From assembly GCA_020444045.1 (NCBI GenBank), contig JAHLLS010000003.1, positions 228,707-292,706 on the forward strand: a DNA stretch of 64,000 bases, written 5' to 3'. Position 1 is the first letter of the stretch. Each line of letters starts with the position of its first letter. Source of the stretch: Deltaproteobacteria bacterium (GTDB lineage Bacteria; Desulfobacterota; Desulfobacteria; Desulfobacterales; UBA5852). Made by a program: the position numbers and the translations under genes. This document shows positions 25,731 through 35,029 of this stretch, in pieces. The notes beneath the pieces were generated by a model. That model ran no database searches, was not told the origin of the DNA, and was given only the letters and a program-made list of their open reading frames with translations.

Positions 25731-27395
25731 ATGGAAACGAAGCGGCCATGGCATGATCATTACCCCGAAGGTGTGGCTTTCTGGCCTGAGTTTGAAAAAA
25801 TAACCCTATCGCAAGCCCTGAAGCAAACCGCTGTTGACTTTGCAAGGTCCACAGCACTTGATTTTTTTGGGAAAGGGATAGCCTATCAGGACCTGAATCG
25901 GCTTGTCGGGCGATTCGCCCTTGGTCTGAAAAGCCTTGGTGTTGTTCCAGGTGATAGGGTTGCGTTGCTACTCCCGAATATCCCGCAAGTCGTGATCGCT
26001 AATTTTGCGATATGGCGCCTCGGTGCGGTGACGTCCCCGGCCAATCCTCTCTATACGGAACGAGAACTACGCCATCAATTAAACGACTCGTCGGCAACTG
26101 TTCTCATTGCGCTGGACCTTCTCATACCACGTTTGGATAAGGTTGTGCCGCAAACATCCATCCGTGAGGTGATTGTCTGCCATATCAACGATTACCTGCC
26201 GTTTCCTAAAAATTTGCTTGTTCCTCTGGTAAAGAAAGACATGTACCGTGCGATAACGCCCAGAGACCATCTTTATCAATTTGTCGATATTATCAAAGAT
26301 GCACGTGGGGAGGAAACAGAAGACAAAGCCCATTGGGACAGTCTTGCAGCGCTGCTATACACTGGAGGAACGACCGGTGTCAGCAAGGGTGTCATGTTGA
26401 CCCACGCCAACCTGTCAGTAAATGTCCAGCAGTCTAAAATGTGGTTTTCCCAATTAGAAGAAGGTAGAAGCAGCATACTCGCGGTGTTCCCCTTTTTCCA
26501 TTCGGCGGGCTTTACGGGCATACAAAACATGTGTGCCTTTTGTGGATTTACCGATGTCCTTGTTCCGAGACCGGAACCCAAGGTAATTATCGACATCATG
26601 AAAAAGGCCAAGCCGGAGTTCGTTCCCGGCGTCCCAACGATTTATACCGGCTTGCTTAACACGCCGGCATTCAGGCAGATGGACCACAGCAAAATCAAAC
26701 TTTTCGTGGCAGGTGCCGCACCACTGGCCAAGGAAACGATCAAGGATCTGAAGGCCTTGACGGGCAAGGGGATCACCAACATTTACGGGCTCACGGAAAC
26801 TTCACCGATTGCCACGGCGACACCATCGACGGCCTTAAATAGGACCGGCACGGTCGGCGTGCCGCTGCCGGGCACGGACATGCGGATTGTGAACCTCGAG
26901 GATGGCACAACCGAAATGCCTGCAGGTGAACCCGGGGAAGTTACTTTTAAGGGGCCACAGGTCATGCAAGGCTATTACAACCGGCCCGAAGAAACGGCTG
27001 CCGTCCTTAAAGACGGTTGGCTACATACCGGTGATATTGGCTATGTCGACGAAGACGGCTTTTTAACCTTAATCGATCGCAAAAAAGATATGATCATTGC
27101 CAGTGGATTCAATATTTATCCCAATGAAATCGATGATATCCTTTTTGAACATCCCAAAGTTCTGGAGGCTTGCACCATTGGCGTGCCCGATGAATATCGC
27201 GGTGAGACGGTTAAGGCTTTTGTGGTTTGCAAGCAAGGCGAAACCATAAGCGAGGACGAATTGATCGAATACTGTCGTACTAAACTTGCGGTCTACAAAG
27301 TTCCCAAAAAAATTGAATTTATAGATGAATTGCCGAAAACCGCTATCGGGAAATTTTTACGACGGGAATTGCGGGAGAGAGAGTCAACCAAATAA
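25731..27395 (+). CDS. Long-chain fatty-acid--CoA ligase (AMP-dependent synthetase)
   Basis: The 554-residue enzyme shows the ANL superfamily motifs: LLYTGGTTGVSKGVMLTHAN (A3, ~residues 207-226), NIYGLTETSP (A5), the DGWLHTGDIGYVDEDGFLTLIDRKKDMI stretch (A7-A8) and the C-terminal lysine in PKTAIGKFLRRELR (A10). It activates a carboxylic acid to acyl-AMP and then acyl-CoA; chain length cannot be read from sequence. The start METKRPW is chosen since GGAGGG lies six bases upstream; an in-frame ATG at 25668 lacks a ribosome binding site. With the 3-hydroxyacyl-CoA dehydrogenase at 31053 it may belong to acyl-CoA metabolism. Its upstream region is nearly shared with the amidase gene. Confidence 0.93.
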   Translation: METKRPWHDHYPEGVAFWPEFEKITLSQALKQTAVDFARSTALDFFGKGIAYQDLNRLVGRFALGLKSLGVVPGDRVALLLPNIPQVVIANFAIWRLGAVTSPANPLYTERELRHQLNDSSATVLIALDLLIPRLDKVVPQTSIREVIVCHINDYLPFPKNLLVPLVKKDMYRAITPRDHLYQFVDIIKDARGEETEDKAHWDSLAALLYTGGTTGVSKGVMLTHANLSVNVQQSKMWFSQLEEGRSSILAVFPFFHSAGFTGIQNMCAFCGFTDVLVPRPEPKVIIDIMKKAKPEFVPGVPTIYTGLLNTPAFRQMDHSKIKLFVAGAAPLAKETIKDLKALTGKGITNIYGLTETSPIATATPSTALNRTGTVGVPLPGTDMRIVNLEDGTTEMPAGEPGEVTFKGPQVMQGYYNRPEETAAVLKDGWLHTGDIGYVDEDGFLTLIDRKKDMIIASGFNIYPNEIDDILFEHPKVLEACTIGVPDEYRGETVKAFVVCKQGETISEDELIEYCRTKLAVYKVPKKIEFIDELPKTAIGKFLRRELRERESTK

Positions 27396-27560
27396 CCGCC
27401 CCTCATTAAAAGGTCACGCCTTGTAGCTATATTTGAAATGAAGACAGGCGTTGGTCAAGGTTGTATTAAATATCGAAAGAAAGATGGTTTCAGTCACCGT
27501 TTCGTTCAGCAACATATATACTACCAACGAACCTGAAAAACTGCCAACATAGTTCTTTCT

Positions 27561-27945
27561 GCTATGTGTTGCATTTATCGGGGCGTCGAACTTTTGCGGT
27601 GGCCGATCCGTATGATGGATCAAGCGCTGGCATTTTGAATTGCCAGAGCATATTCAGCAACGCTATATGGTTTGCACACGATGGGTGACTGGCACGTAAT
27701 CTGGAAAATCAAGCCTCTCCCTTTGGTTGTGATTTTTGATTGAAAATCACTTAATCACAGGTTTGCACCTTTTGGAGCTTCTAATCTAAACCCAAGAAAA
27801 TCTTGACAAATTTGAACCATATCTAGTACCCGTAGTTACGGTTTCTAAACATCTCATAGATTTCGGTTCTTACCCCTCCGCTATATCGGTGACCAAAGCT
27901 CTCTCTATCCTGATTTAATTCCGTAAAATCCTTCTCGTTTGATTT
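27561..27945 (+). repeat. Intergenic repeat, copy 3 (degenerate left box, sigma54-like box, TTGACA box)
   Basis: A degenerate left part starts with CTGCTATG at ~27561 and includes GCCGATCC. TGGCACGTAATCTGG lies at 27690-27704, followed by a perfect inverted repeat GTGATTTT...AAAATCAC and TTGACA at 27803-27808. The part after 27690 is a near-duplicate of copy 2. It ends about 80 bp before the amidase gene. No gene was seen between 27396 and 28024. Confidence 0.7.
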
Positions 27946-28024
27946 CCATTTCCTCCGGCCCCTCCTTTCAAAAAAAAACGGCTCCATGCACTAACAGCAT
28001 CCCTGAAGAAATACGGAGGTCAGT

Positions 28025-29533
28025 ATGGGAGGGTTTGCAGAATACGAACAATATGACGGCGTGGGTTTGGCCACTTTGATCAGGAACGGTGAAATTAAGG
28101 CTGTTGACGTATGTGAAGAAGCAATTCGCAGAGCAGAAGCGCTAAACCCGAATATCAATGCGATTATTACGCCCTTGTATGAGTATGCCCGAAAGGCATC
28201 AGAGGCGCTGCCGGTAAATGGTTCGTTCTCGGGTGTTCCCTTTTTGCTTAAAGACGCCCACCACGCATTGAAAGGCGCAACTTTAAGTTATGGAAGCGCC
28301 TTATTGAAACAGAATGTTGCCGATATCGATGCGGAAATCGTACGCCGCTTCAAGCATTGTGGCTTAGTGATTTTGGGGAAAACAAATACACCGGAGTTTA
28401 AATTTGCCTATGTCACCGAACCCAAGGCATTTGGAATTACGAGGAACCCATGGAATCTAAAATTTACGCCCGGAGGTTCCAGCGGTGGATCGGCTGCAGC
28501 CGTAGCTGCTCGCATAGTTCCCTTGGCATCAGGTACAGATGAAGGTGGTTCGATTCGTGTCCCAGCATCCTGTTGCGGTCTATTTGGCCTCAAACCAAGT
28601 AGAGGCCTTAATCCTGTGGGCCCGGATTTCGACTTGGAATGGGATGGCATGTCGACCAGCCATGTCATTACACGATCAGTTCGTGATTCTGCCGCTATAC
28701 TGGACGCAGTTTCTGGATATGAAGCTGGCGCTCCCTTTTGGTCTCCACCCCACCATAAACCATTCATCGAGGAGGTAAACCTAGATCCGGGGCCCCTCAG
28801 CATTGGGTTTCACACACGTTCTGCATTCGGCAGGGAGGTTCATTCGGAATGCAAGGATGCCGTTATACAGACTTGTACGTTGCTAAATGAACTGGGGCAT
28901 CAGGTCGAAGAAATAATACCCGATTACAAGGAAGAGGAAATCGCCTTGGACTTTTTCCTCGTCTTCCTTGGAAATTTTACGGCACATATTGAAAAATTGA
29001 TTTCGGTCTATGGTCGGCATGCTGTCAAACACAAAGTGGAACTACAGAACTACACGCTATACAAAATCGGATCGAATTTAAAAGCTGTGGATTTTATCAA
29101 TGCCAAGCGTAAATGGCGAGTTTACGGGTACATTATGGGACAAATATTGCAGAAATATGACCTTATACTCACACCAACGCTTGGAGAACCGCCGATTCCT
29201 GTAGCCTCCGCAGGGCCATCGAAATCGGATCAGCGCTTGATGAAACTTGTCAGTTCGGGAGCTGGAAAACTCATCACAGCTAATAAAAAGATGATTTTAT
29301 CAAGTATAGAAGAGAATATTCAAAAAACCTTTAAGCTTCAGATGCCTTTTACCTTAATTGCGAATATTACGGGACAGCCAGCAATGTCCGTTCCCTTGTA
29401 TTGGACGGAAAATGGGCTTCCTTGTGGAGTACAGTTTCTCGGGCGGATTGGTGACGAAGCAACGCTTCTGAGGATGGCTGGACAATTGGAAAAGGTGAAG
29501 CCCTGGTCTGATAAAAAGCCTCAAGGTCTGTGA
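28025..29533 (+). CDS. Amidase (amidase signature family)
   Basis: The 502-residue enzyme has the amidase signature: catalytic Lys76 in LLKDAHHAL, the glycine/serine-rich loop GGSSGGSAAAVAA with the cis-Ser near residue 152-153, and nucleophile Ser176 in GTDEGGSIRVPAS. These are the Ser-cisSer-Lys triad residues. The C-terminal half (LTPTLGEPPIPVAS; FTLIANITGQPAMSVPL) resembles 6-aminohexanoate-cyclic-dimer hydrolase and related amidases rather than GatA, and no GatB/GatC genes are present. It hydrolyses an amide to acid and ammonia or amine; substrate unknown. ACGGAGGTC precedes the ATG by six to seven bases. Confidence 0.92.
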   Translation: MGGFAEYEQYDGVGLATLIRNGEIKAVDVCEEAIRRAEALNPNINAIITPLYEYARKASEALPVNGSFSGVPFLLKDAHHALKGATLSYGSALLKQNVADIDAEIVRRFKHCGLVILGKTNTPEFKFAYVTEPKAFGITRNPWNLKFTPGGSSGGSAAAVAARIVPLASGTDEGGSIRVPASCCGLFGLKPSRGLNPVGPDFDLEWDGMSTSHVITRSVRDSAAILDAVSGYEAGAPFWSPPHHKPFIEEVNLDPGPLSIGFHTRSAFGREVHSECKDAVIQTCTLLNELGHQVEEIIPDYKEEEIALDFFLVFLGNFTAHIEKLISVYGRHAVKHKVELQNYTLYKIGSNLKAVDFINAKRKWRVYGYIMGQILQKYDLILTPTLGEPPIPVASAGPSKSDQRLMKLVSSGAGKLITANKKMILSSIEENIQKTFKLQMPFTLIANITGQPAMSVPLYWTENGLPCGVQFLGRIGDEATLLRMAGQLEKVKPWSDKKPQGL

Positions 29534-29617
29534 AATCAAAAATACCTTCAAATCAGGTTTATACGGAAACAATGTGCTCATTGCCGTTCTATTTACATTT
29601 TCTCGATGGAGGATGCC

Positions 29618-31012
29618 ATGATGGCTCAAATAAAAAACTTCCTCCGAAGCCTTAGTGAGATCCCGGAAGGTAAGTTCCCTCCATCTCATTACACTCCCAT
29701 TTCTCGTCGCAGCATAAATTGGGCAAACTTCGCCTATATTGCCGCTCTGGCTTGGGTAGCGATATATGCATTGGTCTTTTCACTGCTAAAGATCTATGTG
29801 TTAGCGATAATCCAATCTTTCGCTATTCCTGTGTATATTGCTGTATTTATTCTGCATAGAAAAGGTTATTTTCTATTTGCGCATTTTATAGATGCTTCTT
29901 TAACGATTGCCTTAAATATTCTCCTCATTTTCGTATTAGGTTGGGAAGCAGGATTTCAATACGTCATGATTGTTCTATCAGTTACTCTATTTTATACCCC
30001 TTGGAGGGCTATCATTAAAGTTTGCTTAATAGGGACATATTTAATTACATATTTTTGCATGTATTTTTATTCATTAAGTACCAGTCCTTTAATTGCAATT
30101 GACCCAATTTATCTGAAAATATTGTATCAAACTAATATTATGCTCGTAAGCACAGTTTTGGCATTTGTTGTTTACATTTACTATAAAATGGCAATCAAGA
30201 GCGACAAAAAACTTTTTGCTGAACACCAGAAAACCATGACTGCCCTCAAAGAAAGAGATCAACTTTTAGAACAACTCAACAATGAGCTATCTGAAGCAGC
30301 AGACTACGTAAAAAAGATATTACCACAGCCCCTAACAGAAGGAGCTATTCGCACCAATTGGCGTTTTATTCCATCGACATCATTAGGTGGCGATGCTTTT
30401 GGATATCATAAGGTGGACGAGGAAAACTTCGCATTATATTTGATCGATGTTAGTGGCCATGGCGTAGGGGCCGCCCTTCTTTCTGCATCGGTAATAAACG
30501 TTATCCGCTCTCAATCGTTACCGAAGACGGACTTCAAAGATCCCGTACAAGTTTTGAAAGCCCTCAATAGCGCATTTCCTAGCGATTCTAATAAAGACAT
30601 GTTTTTCACCATCTGGTATGGCGTTTTTAATACAAACAGTCGTGAATTAACATATGCGAGTGCCGGACATCCACCAGCAATACTGTGCAATGAAAATAAT
30701 TCTTGTGAATGCAACATCAACCTTCTTAAGACACCCAATTTCGTGGTGGGTGGTATAGAGGGAACAAACTATGTCAAAGATAAATGCAAAATTTTTGAGG
30801 GTAATACACTCTACATTTTTTCCGATGGGGTTTATGAGGTCGAAAAGTCAGACGGAACAACCTGGAGTTATAACGAATTTGTGAATTATATTAAACAGGT
30901 CAAAACTGATGGAAAGGCTGTTATGGATCGATTGTATGACTATGTCAGACGGAAAGGAAAATCGGACAATATTGAGGATGATTTCACCTTTCTTGAGGTT
31001 GTTTTTGGTTAA
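29618..31012 (+). CDS. Membrane-bound PP2C/SpoIIE serine phosphatase
   Basis: The 464-residue protein has about six N-terminal hydrophobic helices (~35-190), a short coiled-coil (LKERDQLLEQLNNELSEAADYVKKIL, ~215-240) and a SpoIIE phosphatase domain (~250-462) with metal-binding aspartates in LGGDAFGY, LIDVSGHGVGAALLS, IFSDGVYE and IEDDFTF. Such proteins dephosphorylate anti-sigma-antagonist or similar Ser/Thr targets in response to membrane signals. GGAGG at 29608-29612 supports ATG 29618 or 29621. No anti-sigma/antagonist pair is adjacent. It is strongly AT-rich compared with its neighbours, suggesting separate acquisition. Confidence 0.88.
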   Translation: MMAQIKNFLRSLSEIPEGKFPPSHYTPISRRSINWANFAYIAALAWVAIYALVFSLLKIYVLAIIQSFAIPVYIAVFILHRKGYFLFAHFIDASLTIALNILLIFVLGWEAGFQYVMIVLSVTLFYTPWRAIIKVCLIGTYLITYFCMYFYSLSTSPLIAIDPIYLKILYQTNIMLVSTVLAFVVYIYYKMAIKSDKKLFAEHQKTMTALKERDQLLEQLNNELSEAADYVKKILPQPLTEGAIRTNWRFIPSTSLGGDAFGYHKVDEENFALYLIDVSGHGVGAALLSASVINVIRSQSLPKTDFKDPVQVLKALNSAFPSDSNKDMFFTIWYGVFNTNSRELTYASAGHPPAILCNENNSCECNINLLKTPNFVVGGIEGTNYVKDKCKIFEGNTLYIFSDGVYEVEKSDGTTWSYNEFVNYIKQVKTDGKAVMDRLYDYVRRKGKSDNIEDDFTFLEVVFG

Positions 31013-31052
31013 TCTGTCTTGGCTTGAGTAAAAACAAAATAAGGAGCGCCAG

Positions 31053-31964
31053 ATGGAACTAGAAGATATAAAGAAGGTTTTGATCATTGGGGCCGGCGCC
31101 ATGGGCCAGCAGATTGGATTTCAATGCGCAATCCACGGTTTCGAAATTGCCCTTTATGACGTGGCACAGGATGTCCTCGACAAGGCCCTGATACGTCTGG
31201 ATAAGCTGGCTGGGGGATTTGTTGCTGCTGGGAAATTGAGCCAAGCCGATGCGAAGCGCGCTTTGGATCGGATTGAAATTAGCACAGATGCAGCGAGAGC
31301 GGCTGGTGATGCCGATCTGGTCAGTGAATCCGTTCCCGAGGATCCGGACCTGAAATCACGCGTATTTGCCCAGTTCAACGCACTTTGTCCCGAGAGGACA
31401 GTATTCACCACCAACACCTCTTCACTGCTTCCCTCCATGTTAGCCGAGGCCACCGGCCGGCCGGATCGTTTCGCTGCGTTTCATTTTCACGACATTCGAT
31501 TCACACGTATTGTCGATATCATGCCTCACCCGGGAACGGCCCCGAAAACGGTCACCCTGATAAAAGCGTTTGCGGATAAGATCGGTCAGGTTGCCCTCGT
31601 ACTAAAGAAAGAAAATCCCGGTTACCTGTTCAACGCGATGTTCGGTGAGTTAGCCAAAGCAGCCCAAACCCTTGCTGCCGGCGGGGTGGCGTCGGTTGAG
31701 GATATTGATCGGGCCTGGATGGGGGTCATGAACGCCCCCATCGGGCCATTTGGTATCATTGACAGTATTGGCTTGGATACAGTCCTGAAGGTCACTGACT
31801 ACTGGGCCGAGGTGCTGCAGGACCCCCAGATGAAAAAAAACGCGGATTTTGTTCGCAAATACGTGGAGGAAGGGAAGCTGGGCACGAAAATTGGCCGGGG
31901 GTTTTATGAGTATCCCAACCCGGCCTTTGTCAAGCCGGGATTTATTGACAAAAAAGAAGCATAA
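31053..31964 (+). CDS. 3-hydroxyacyl-CoA dehydrogenase
   Basis: The 303-residue protein has an N-terminal Rossmann fold (VLIIGAGAMGQQIGFQCA) with an acidic strand end, the conserved SESVPED segment carrying the catalytic Glu, FTTNTSSLLPS, and a C-terminal helical dimer domain (APIGPFGIIDSIGLDTVL; GRGFYEYPNP). The catalytic-His segment reads AAFHFHDIRFTRIVDIMPHPGT, in place of the more usual HFFNPV, so substrate range may differ. It oxidises 3-hydroxyacyl-CoA to 3-oxoacyl-CoA with NAD+, as in beta-oxidation or butanoate metabolism. AAGGAGCG precedes the ATG. Confidence 0.9.
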   Translation: MELEDIKKVLIIGAGAMGQQIGFQCAIHGFEIALYDVAQDVLDKALIRLDKLAGGFVAAGKLSQADAKRALDRIEISTDAARAAGDADLVSESVPEDPDLKSRVFAQFNALCPERTVFTTNTSSLLPSMLAEATGRPDRFAAFHFHDIRFTRIVDIMPHPGTAPKTVTLIKAFADKIGQVALVLKKENPGYLFNAMFGELAKAAQTLAAGGVASVEDIDRAWMGVMNAPIGPFGIIDSIGLDTVLKVTDYWAEVLQDPQMKKNADFVRKYVEEGKLGTKIGRGFYEYPNPAFVKPGFIDKKEA

Positions 31965-32266
31965 TTTACTTCTAACAATCGATTGGATAGTTCCCGCTTG
32001 GTAAGAAATCAAGGACAGTAATCATGGCCGTTTCTTTTTTGTTTTCAAAGCAAACCTGCATTTAAAGACCTTGCATAGCAAAAGGATGAAAAAATAGTCG
32101 CCCATTATACATGCAAATCCACACAACGTCGTCACCGCCTCGCGTGTGTTCAGCGCTTACCTATAGGTTCAACTAGTCTGAAAGCCCATTATGATGTAGG
32201 CGGGTCAGGCTACTGGGCAAGCATTAATGCCCACCTACCCTCCCTATTAATCAAAGGAGGTTTAAA
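31965..32266. other. Intergenic region with a long hairpin
   Basis: No gene is evident. CAACTAGTCTGAAA at ~32170 resembles sequence just left of repeat copies at 37.35 and 62.36 kb (AACTAGTCTGGAAA, TACTAGTCCGTAAA). TAGGCGGG near 32197 can pair with CCCACCTA near 32230, with an inner GGGC/GCCC pair, giving a hairpin just before the flavodoxin gene's ribosome binding site. Confidence 0.45.
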
Positions 32267-33373
32267 ATGAAGGTATTGGCACTTAATTCCAGTCCACGGA
32301 CCGTAAGCCAGAGTAAAACTGAATTAATGCTGAATCATCTTGTTAGGGGAATGCATGATGCCGGCGCAGAGGTCGAGTTAAAAAACCTCCATGGGAAAAC
32401 TATCAAGAACTGTATTGGCTGTTTTACGTGCTTTACAAAAACTCCTGGAGTATGCATCCACAAGGATGATATGACCAACGAACTGCTCCCAAAATGGCTG
32501 AAATCAGACTTGGTTATCTACGCGACGCCCCTCTACAACTATGCAATGAACGCGACTATGAAAGCCTTTATTGAGCGCACACTTCCGTCTATGCAACCAT
32601 TCTTTGAGATTCACGAGGACCGGATGTATCACCCTGTGCGCGGTAAATGGCCGGCAGTAGTGCTTCTCTCCGTCTCTGGCATGCCTGACGAAGGGCACTT
32701 TAGCGCATTGTCATCCCACGTGAGGTATCTTTATTCCTCTCCGGGTCGCAGGCTTGTGACAGAGATCTATCGACCTGCTGCCGAATCGATGTCGAGCCCG
32801 TTTCTAAAACAAAGGGTAGACGACGTATTGGACGCCACCACGCAGGCAGGACGAGAACTGATCCATTCTATGGAGGTATCTCCAGAAACCATGACGAGAA
32901 TTACACAACCTTTTGTGGATCCAAGGAACTTCACCATAATGGCCAATGCCATGTGGAAGACCTGTATCAGCGAAAGAGTTACCCTGAAAGAATTCGCGGA
33001 GAAAAAGTTGATTCCGCGTCCGGACTCTTTAGAAAGTTTCCTACTTTTCTTCCCTTTAGGGGTCAATGATGAGTCAGTAGGCGACCGCAAGATTGTGTTG
33101 CAGTTCAAGTTCACCGGCGAAGTGGAAAATTCTTGCTATTTTAATATTGAGAAAGGGCTTGTCGATGCTCAGAAGGGTCCCCCTGCCAGCTCTGATATCA
33201 CCATAGAGACACCCTTTGAGCTGTGGATGGACATTATGACAAATAAGGCTGACGGAGGGCAAATGTTCATGGAGCAGAAATACAAGGTGTCAGGCGATCT
33301 ATCCCTTATGATGAGCTTGTTTCAGAGGCCCAGAACCCTCTGTGCCAATGAAAGTGAGACATCTACCCCTTGA
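32267..33373 (+). CDS. NADPH-dependent FMN reductase-like flavoprotein fused to an SCP2-type domain; 3' end inside an IS
   Basis: Residues 1-190 are a flavodoxin-fold oxidoreductase (MKVLALNSSPRTVSQSKTE phosphate loop; NCIGCFTCFTKTPGVC; DLVIYATPLYNYAMNATMKAFIER) with a Cys-rich CxxCxxC-like segment as in iron-sulfur flavoproteins. Residues ~260-360 (VLQFKFTGEVENSCYFNIEKG; DITIETPFELWMDIM) resemble an SCP2 sterol/lipid-carrier domain. AAAGGAGG lies before the ATG. The last ~10 codons (CANESETSTP) lie inside the left inverted repeat of the IS3 element, so the original C-terminus has been replaced. A paralogue fragment occurs at 58333. Confidence 0.85.
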   Translation: MKVLALNSSPRTVSQSKTELMLNHLVRGMHDAGAEVELKNLHGKTIKNCIGCFTCFTKTPGVCIHKDDMTNELLPKWLKSDLVIYATPLYNYAMNATMKAFIERTLPSMQPFFEIHEDRMYHPVRGKWPAVVLLSVSGMPDEGHFSALSSHVRYLYSSPGRRLVTEIYRPAAESMSSPFLKQRVDDVLDATTQAGRELIHSMEVSPETMTRITQPFVDPRNFTIMANAMWKTCISERVTLKEFAEKKLIPRPDSLESFLLFFPLGVNDESVGDRKIVLQFKFTGEVENSCYFNIEKGLVDAQKGPPASSDITIETPFELWMDIMTNKADGGQMFMEQKYKVSGDLSLMMSLFQRPRTLCANESETSTP

Positions 33374-33475
33374 GAAATTAGTGTAGGGCGGGTAGGAGAA
33401 TCACCCGTGAAAACATTGTACCCAATCAACCCATTACAGTCTGGCAGTGAGGCCTTGGCCGCGTGGGGGTAAACG

Positions 33476-33967
33476 ATGGGTGTCGTTTGGACGAGCGGAG
33501 TTTCCCCCGACGCGGGGCGCTTCACGTTCCATGGTCCTATCGCCACCCCGGATCCGGAAGTGCCTGAAAAAAAGAAACGCCGCAAATTCACAGCGGCCTA
33601 CAAGCTGAACATCGTAGAACAGGCCGATCGCTGTCACCAGTCCGGCGAAATCGGCGCCCTGCTACGCAGAGAGGGGTTGTATTCCTCCCATCTGGTGACA
33701 TGGCGTCGACAATACGAAAGCGGGGCTCTGCAGGGGCTTAACCCCAAAAAACGGGGCCGCAAACGTAAGCCGCAGGACCCTTCGGCCGAGCGCCTCGCAG
33801 CGTTGGAGAAGGAAAACCAACGCCTGAAAAATCAGCTGCGCAAAGCCGAGATCATCATCGAGGCACAAAAAAAATCTCGGAGATCCTGGGCATCGATCAG
33901 GATCTGGAAGGCAGCTCAGAGGAACAATGATCCAAGCCGCCGCTACATTGAGCTGCGAGATCGGTAA
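33476..33967 (+). CDS. IS3-family transposase OrfA (helix-turn-helix), last part out of frame
   Basis: The product has a basic HTH region (KRRKFTAAYKLNIVEQADRCHQSGEIGALLRREGLYSSHLVTWRRQYESG) and a leucine-zipper-like helix (RLAALEKENQRLKNQLRKAEIIIEAQKK). After an A8 run at ~33866-33873 the frame reads SRRSWASIR..., but the -1 frame reads ISEILGIDQDLEGSSEEQ and stops at an ATGA overlapping the OrfB start, which is the family-like ending. Either one A has been lost or ribosomal slippage restores the normal C-terminus. The true start could be further in, near VPEKKKRRKF. Confidence 0.8.
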   Translation: MGVVWTSGVSPDAGRFTFHGPIATPDPEVPEKKKRRKFTAAYKLNIVEQADRCHQSGEIGALLRREGLYSSHLVTWRRQYESGALQGLNPKKRGRKRKPQDPSAERLAALEKENQRLKNQLRKAEIIIEAQKKSRRSWASIRIWKAAQRNNDPSRRYIELRDR

Positions 33968-34928
33968 AAAGGGCGCCTGCGAAGCCCTGGCGGTTCCCCG
34001 GGCGACCTTTTACCGCCACCATAATCCCGCGCCCAGGCTCCGGAACAATCGACCCCGGCCGCCTCTGGCACTGGCTTCATCGGAGCGGCAAGCGGTCATG
34101 GACGAACTGCACAGCCAGCGTTTTCAAGATAAGGCGCCGCTGGAGATCTATGCCACGCTGCTCGATGAAGGGCGCTATCTGTGTTCTCCTCGAACCATGT
34201 ACCGTATTTTGGAAGCCGTTCACGGTGCTGTGAAAGAACGCCGCCGGCAAGTCCGTCGCTCCCATTACAGCAAACCCGAGCTTCTGGCCACCGCACCGAA
34301 TCAGGTTTGGTCCTGGGACATAACCAAGCTCAAGGGGCCAGCCAAATGGACCTACTTTTACCTCTACGTGATCATGGACATCTTCAGCCGTTACGTCGTC
34401 GGCTGGATGGTCGCCCATCGGGAGCAACAGGCTCTGGCCAAGCGCCTGATCGAACAAAGTTGTCTGAAGCAGAACATTGCCATGGGGCAGCTGACGCTTC
34501 ACGCCGATCGCGGATCAAGCATGAAATCCAAGGTGGTCGCCCAATTGCTGGCGGACCTGGGCGTCACCAAGACGCACAGCCGCCCGCATGTCAGCAATGA
34601 TAACCCATACTCGGAAGCCCAGTTCCGAACGCTCAAGTATTGTCCGCAGTTTCCTCAACGATTTGGCGCCATTGAGGACAGTCGGGCTTTCTGCCAGGAT
34701 TTTTTCTCCTGGTATAACAAAGAACATCGTCATAGCGGCATCGCGCTGATGACGCCTGAGCAGGTGCATTATGGCTTTGCCCAAGAAGTCTCTCGGCATC
34801 GCCGGCCTGTTCTCTCTACGGCTTTCGAGAGACATCCGAATCGATTTAAGAACAAAACGCCGGTTCTTGATACCCTACCGAAGGCGGTATGGATCAATCC
34901 ACCTGCGACTGAAAAGATGGAAGTCTAA
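33927..34928 (+). CDS. IS3-family transposase OrfB (DDE integrase)
   Basis: The 333-residue protein has the HTH_21-like N-terminus and an rve integrase core with catalytic residues in WSWDITKLKGP, LHADRGSSMKS and NDNPYSEAQFRTLKYC (D, D, E spacing of the family), plus GIALMTPEQVHYG near the C-terminus. It begins at an ATG overlapping the expected OrfA stop, the usual coupling for this group. The frame is intact. Confidence 0.95.
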   Translation: MIQAAATLSCEIGKKGACEALAVPRATFYRHHNPAPRLRNNRPRPPLALASSERQAVMDELHSQRFQDKAPLEIYATLLDEGRYLCSPRTMYRILEAVHGAVKERRRQVRRSHYSKPELLATAPNQVWSWDITKLKGPAKWTYFYLYVIMDIFSRYVVGWMVAHREQQALAKRLIEQSCLKQNIAMGQLTLHADRGSSMKSKVVAQLLADLGVTKTHSRPHVSNDNPYSEAQFRTLKYCPQFPQRFGAIEDSRAFCQDFFSWYNKEHRHSGIALMTPEQVHYGFAQEVSRHRRPVLSTAFERHPNRFKNKTPVLDTLPKAVWINPPATEKMEV

Positions 34929-35029
34929 TTTATTCGCCATGGTGTCTCATTCTCATTGACACGCGCCGGTTAAGGAAGTTAAGGCTGGCTAAATCACTTC
35001 AAAACCAACAAACTGATATGGAGGTCGGA

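Larger units (their letters stand above)
33343..34962 (+). mobile_element. IS3-family insertion sequence
   Basis: Inverted repeats delimit about 1620 bp: TGCCAATGAAAGTGAGACA at 33343 and, reverse complemented from 34962, TGTCAATGAGAATGAGACA (about 16 of 19 identical; TG...CA ends). It contains the OrfA and OrfB genes. I could not find a convincing 3-5 bp target duplication, so the ends may be off by a base or two or the copy has recombined. It overlaps the end of the flavodoxin/SCP2 gene. Confidence 0.85.

Noticed and set aside
27414..27623. Minus-strand 69-codon frame after the acyl-CoA ligase
   Set aside because: It falls within the degenerate left part of repeat copy 3, and similar frames are not kept open in other copies.
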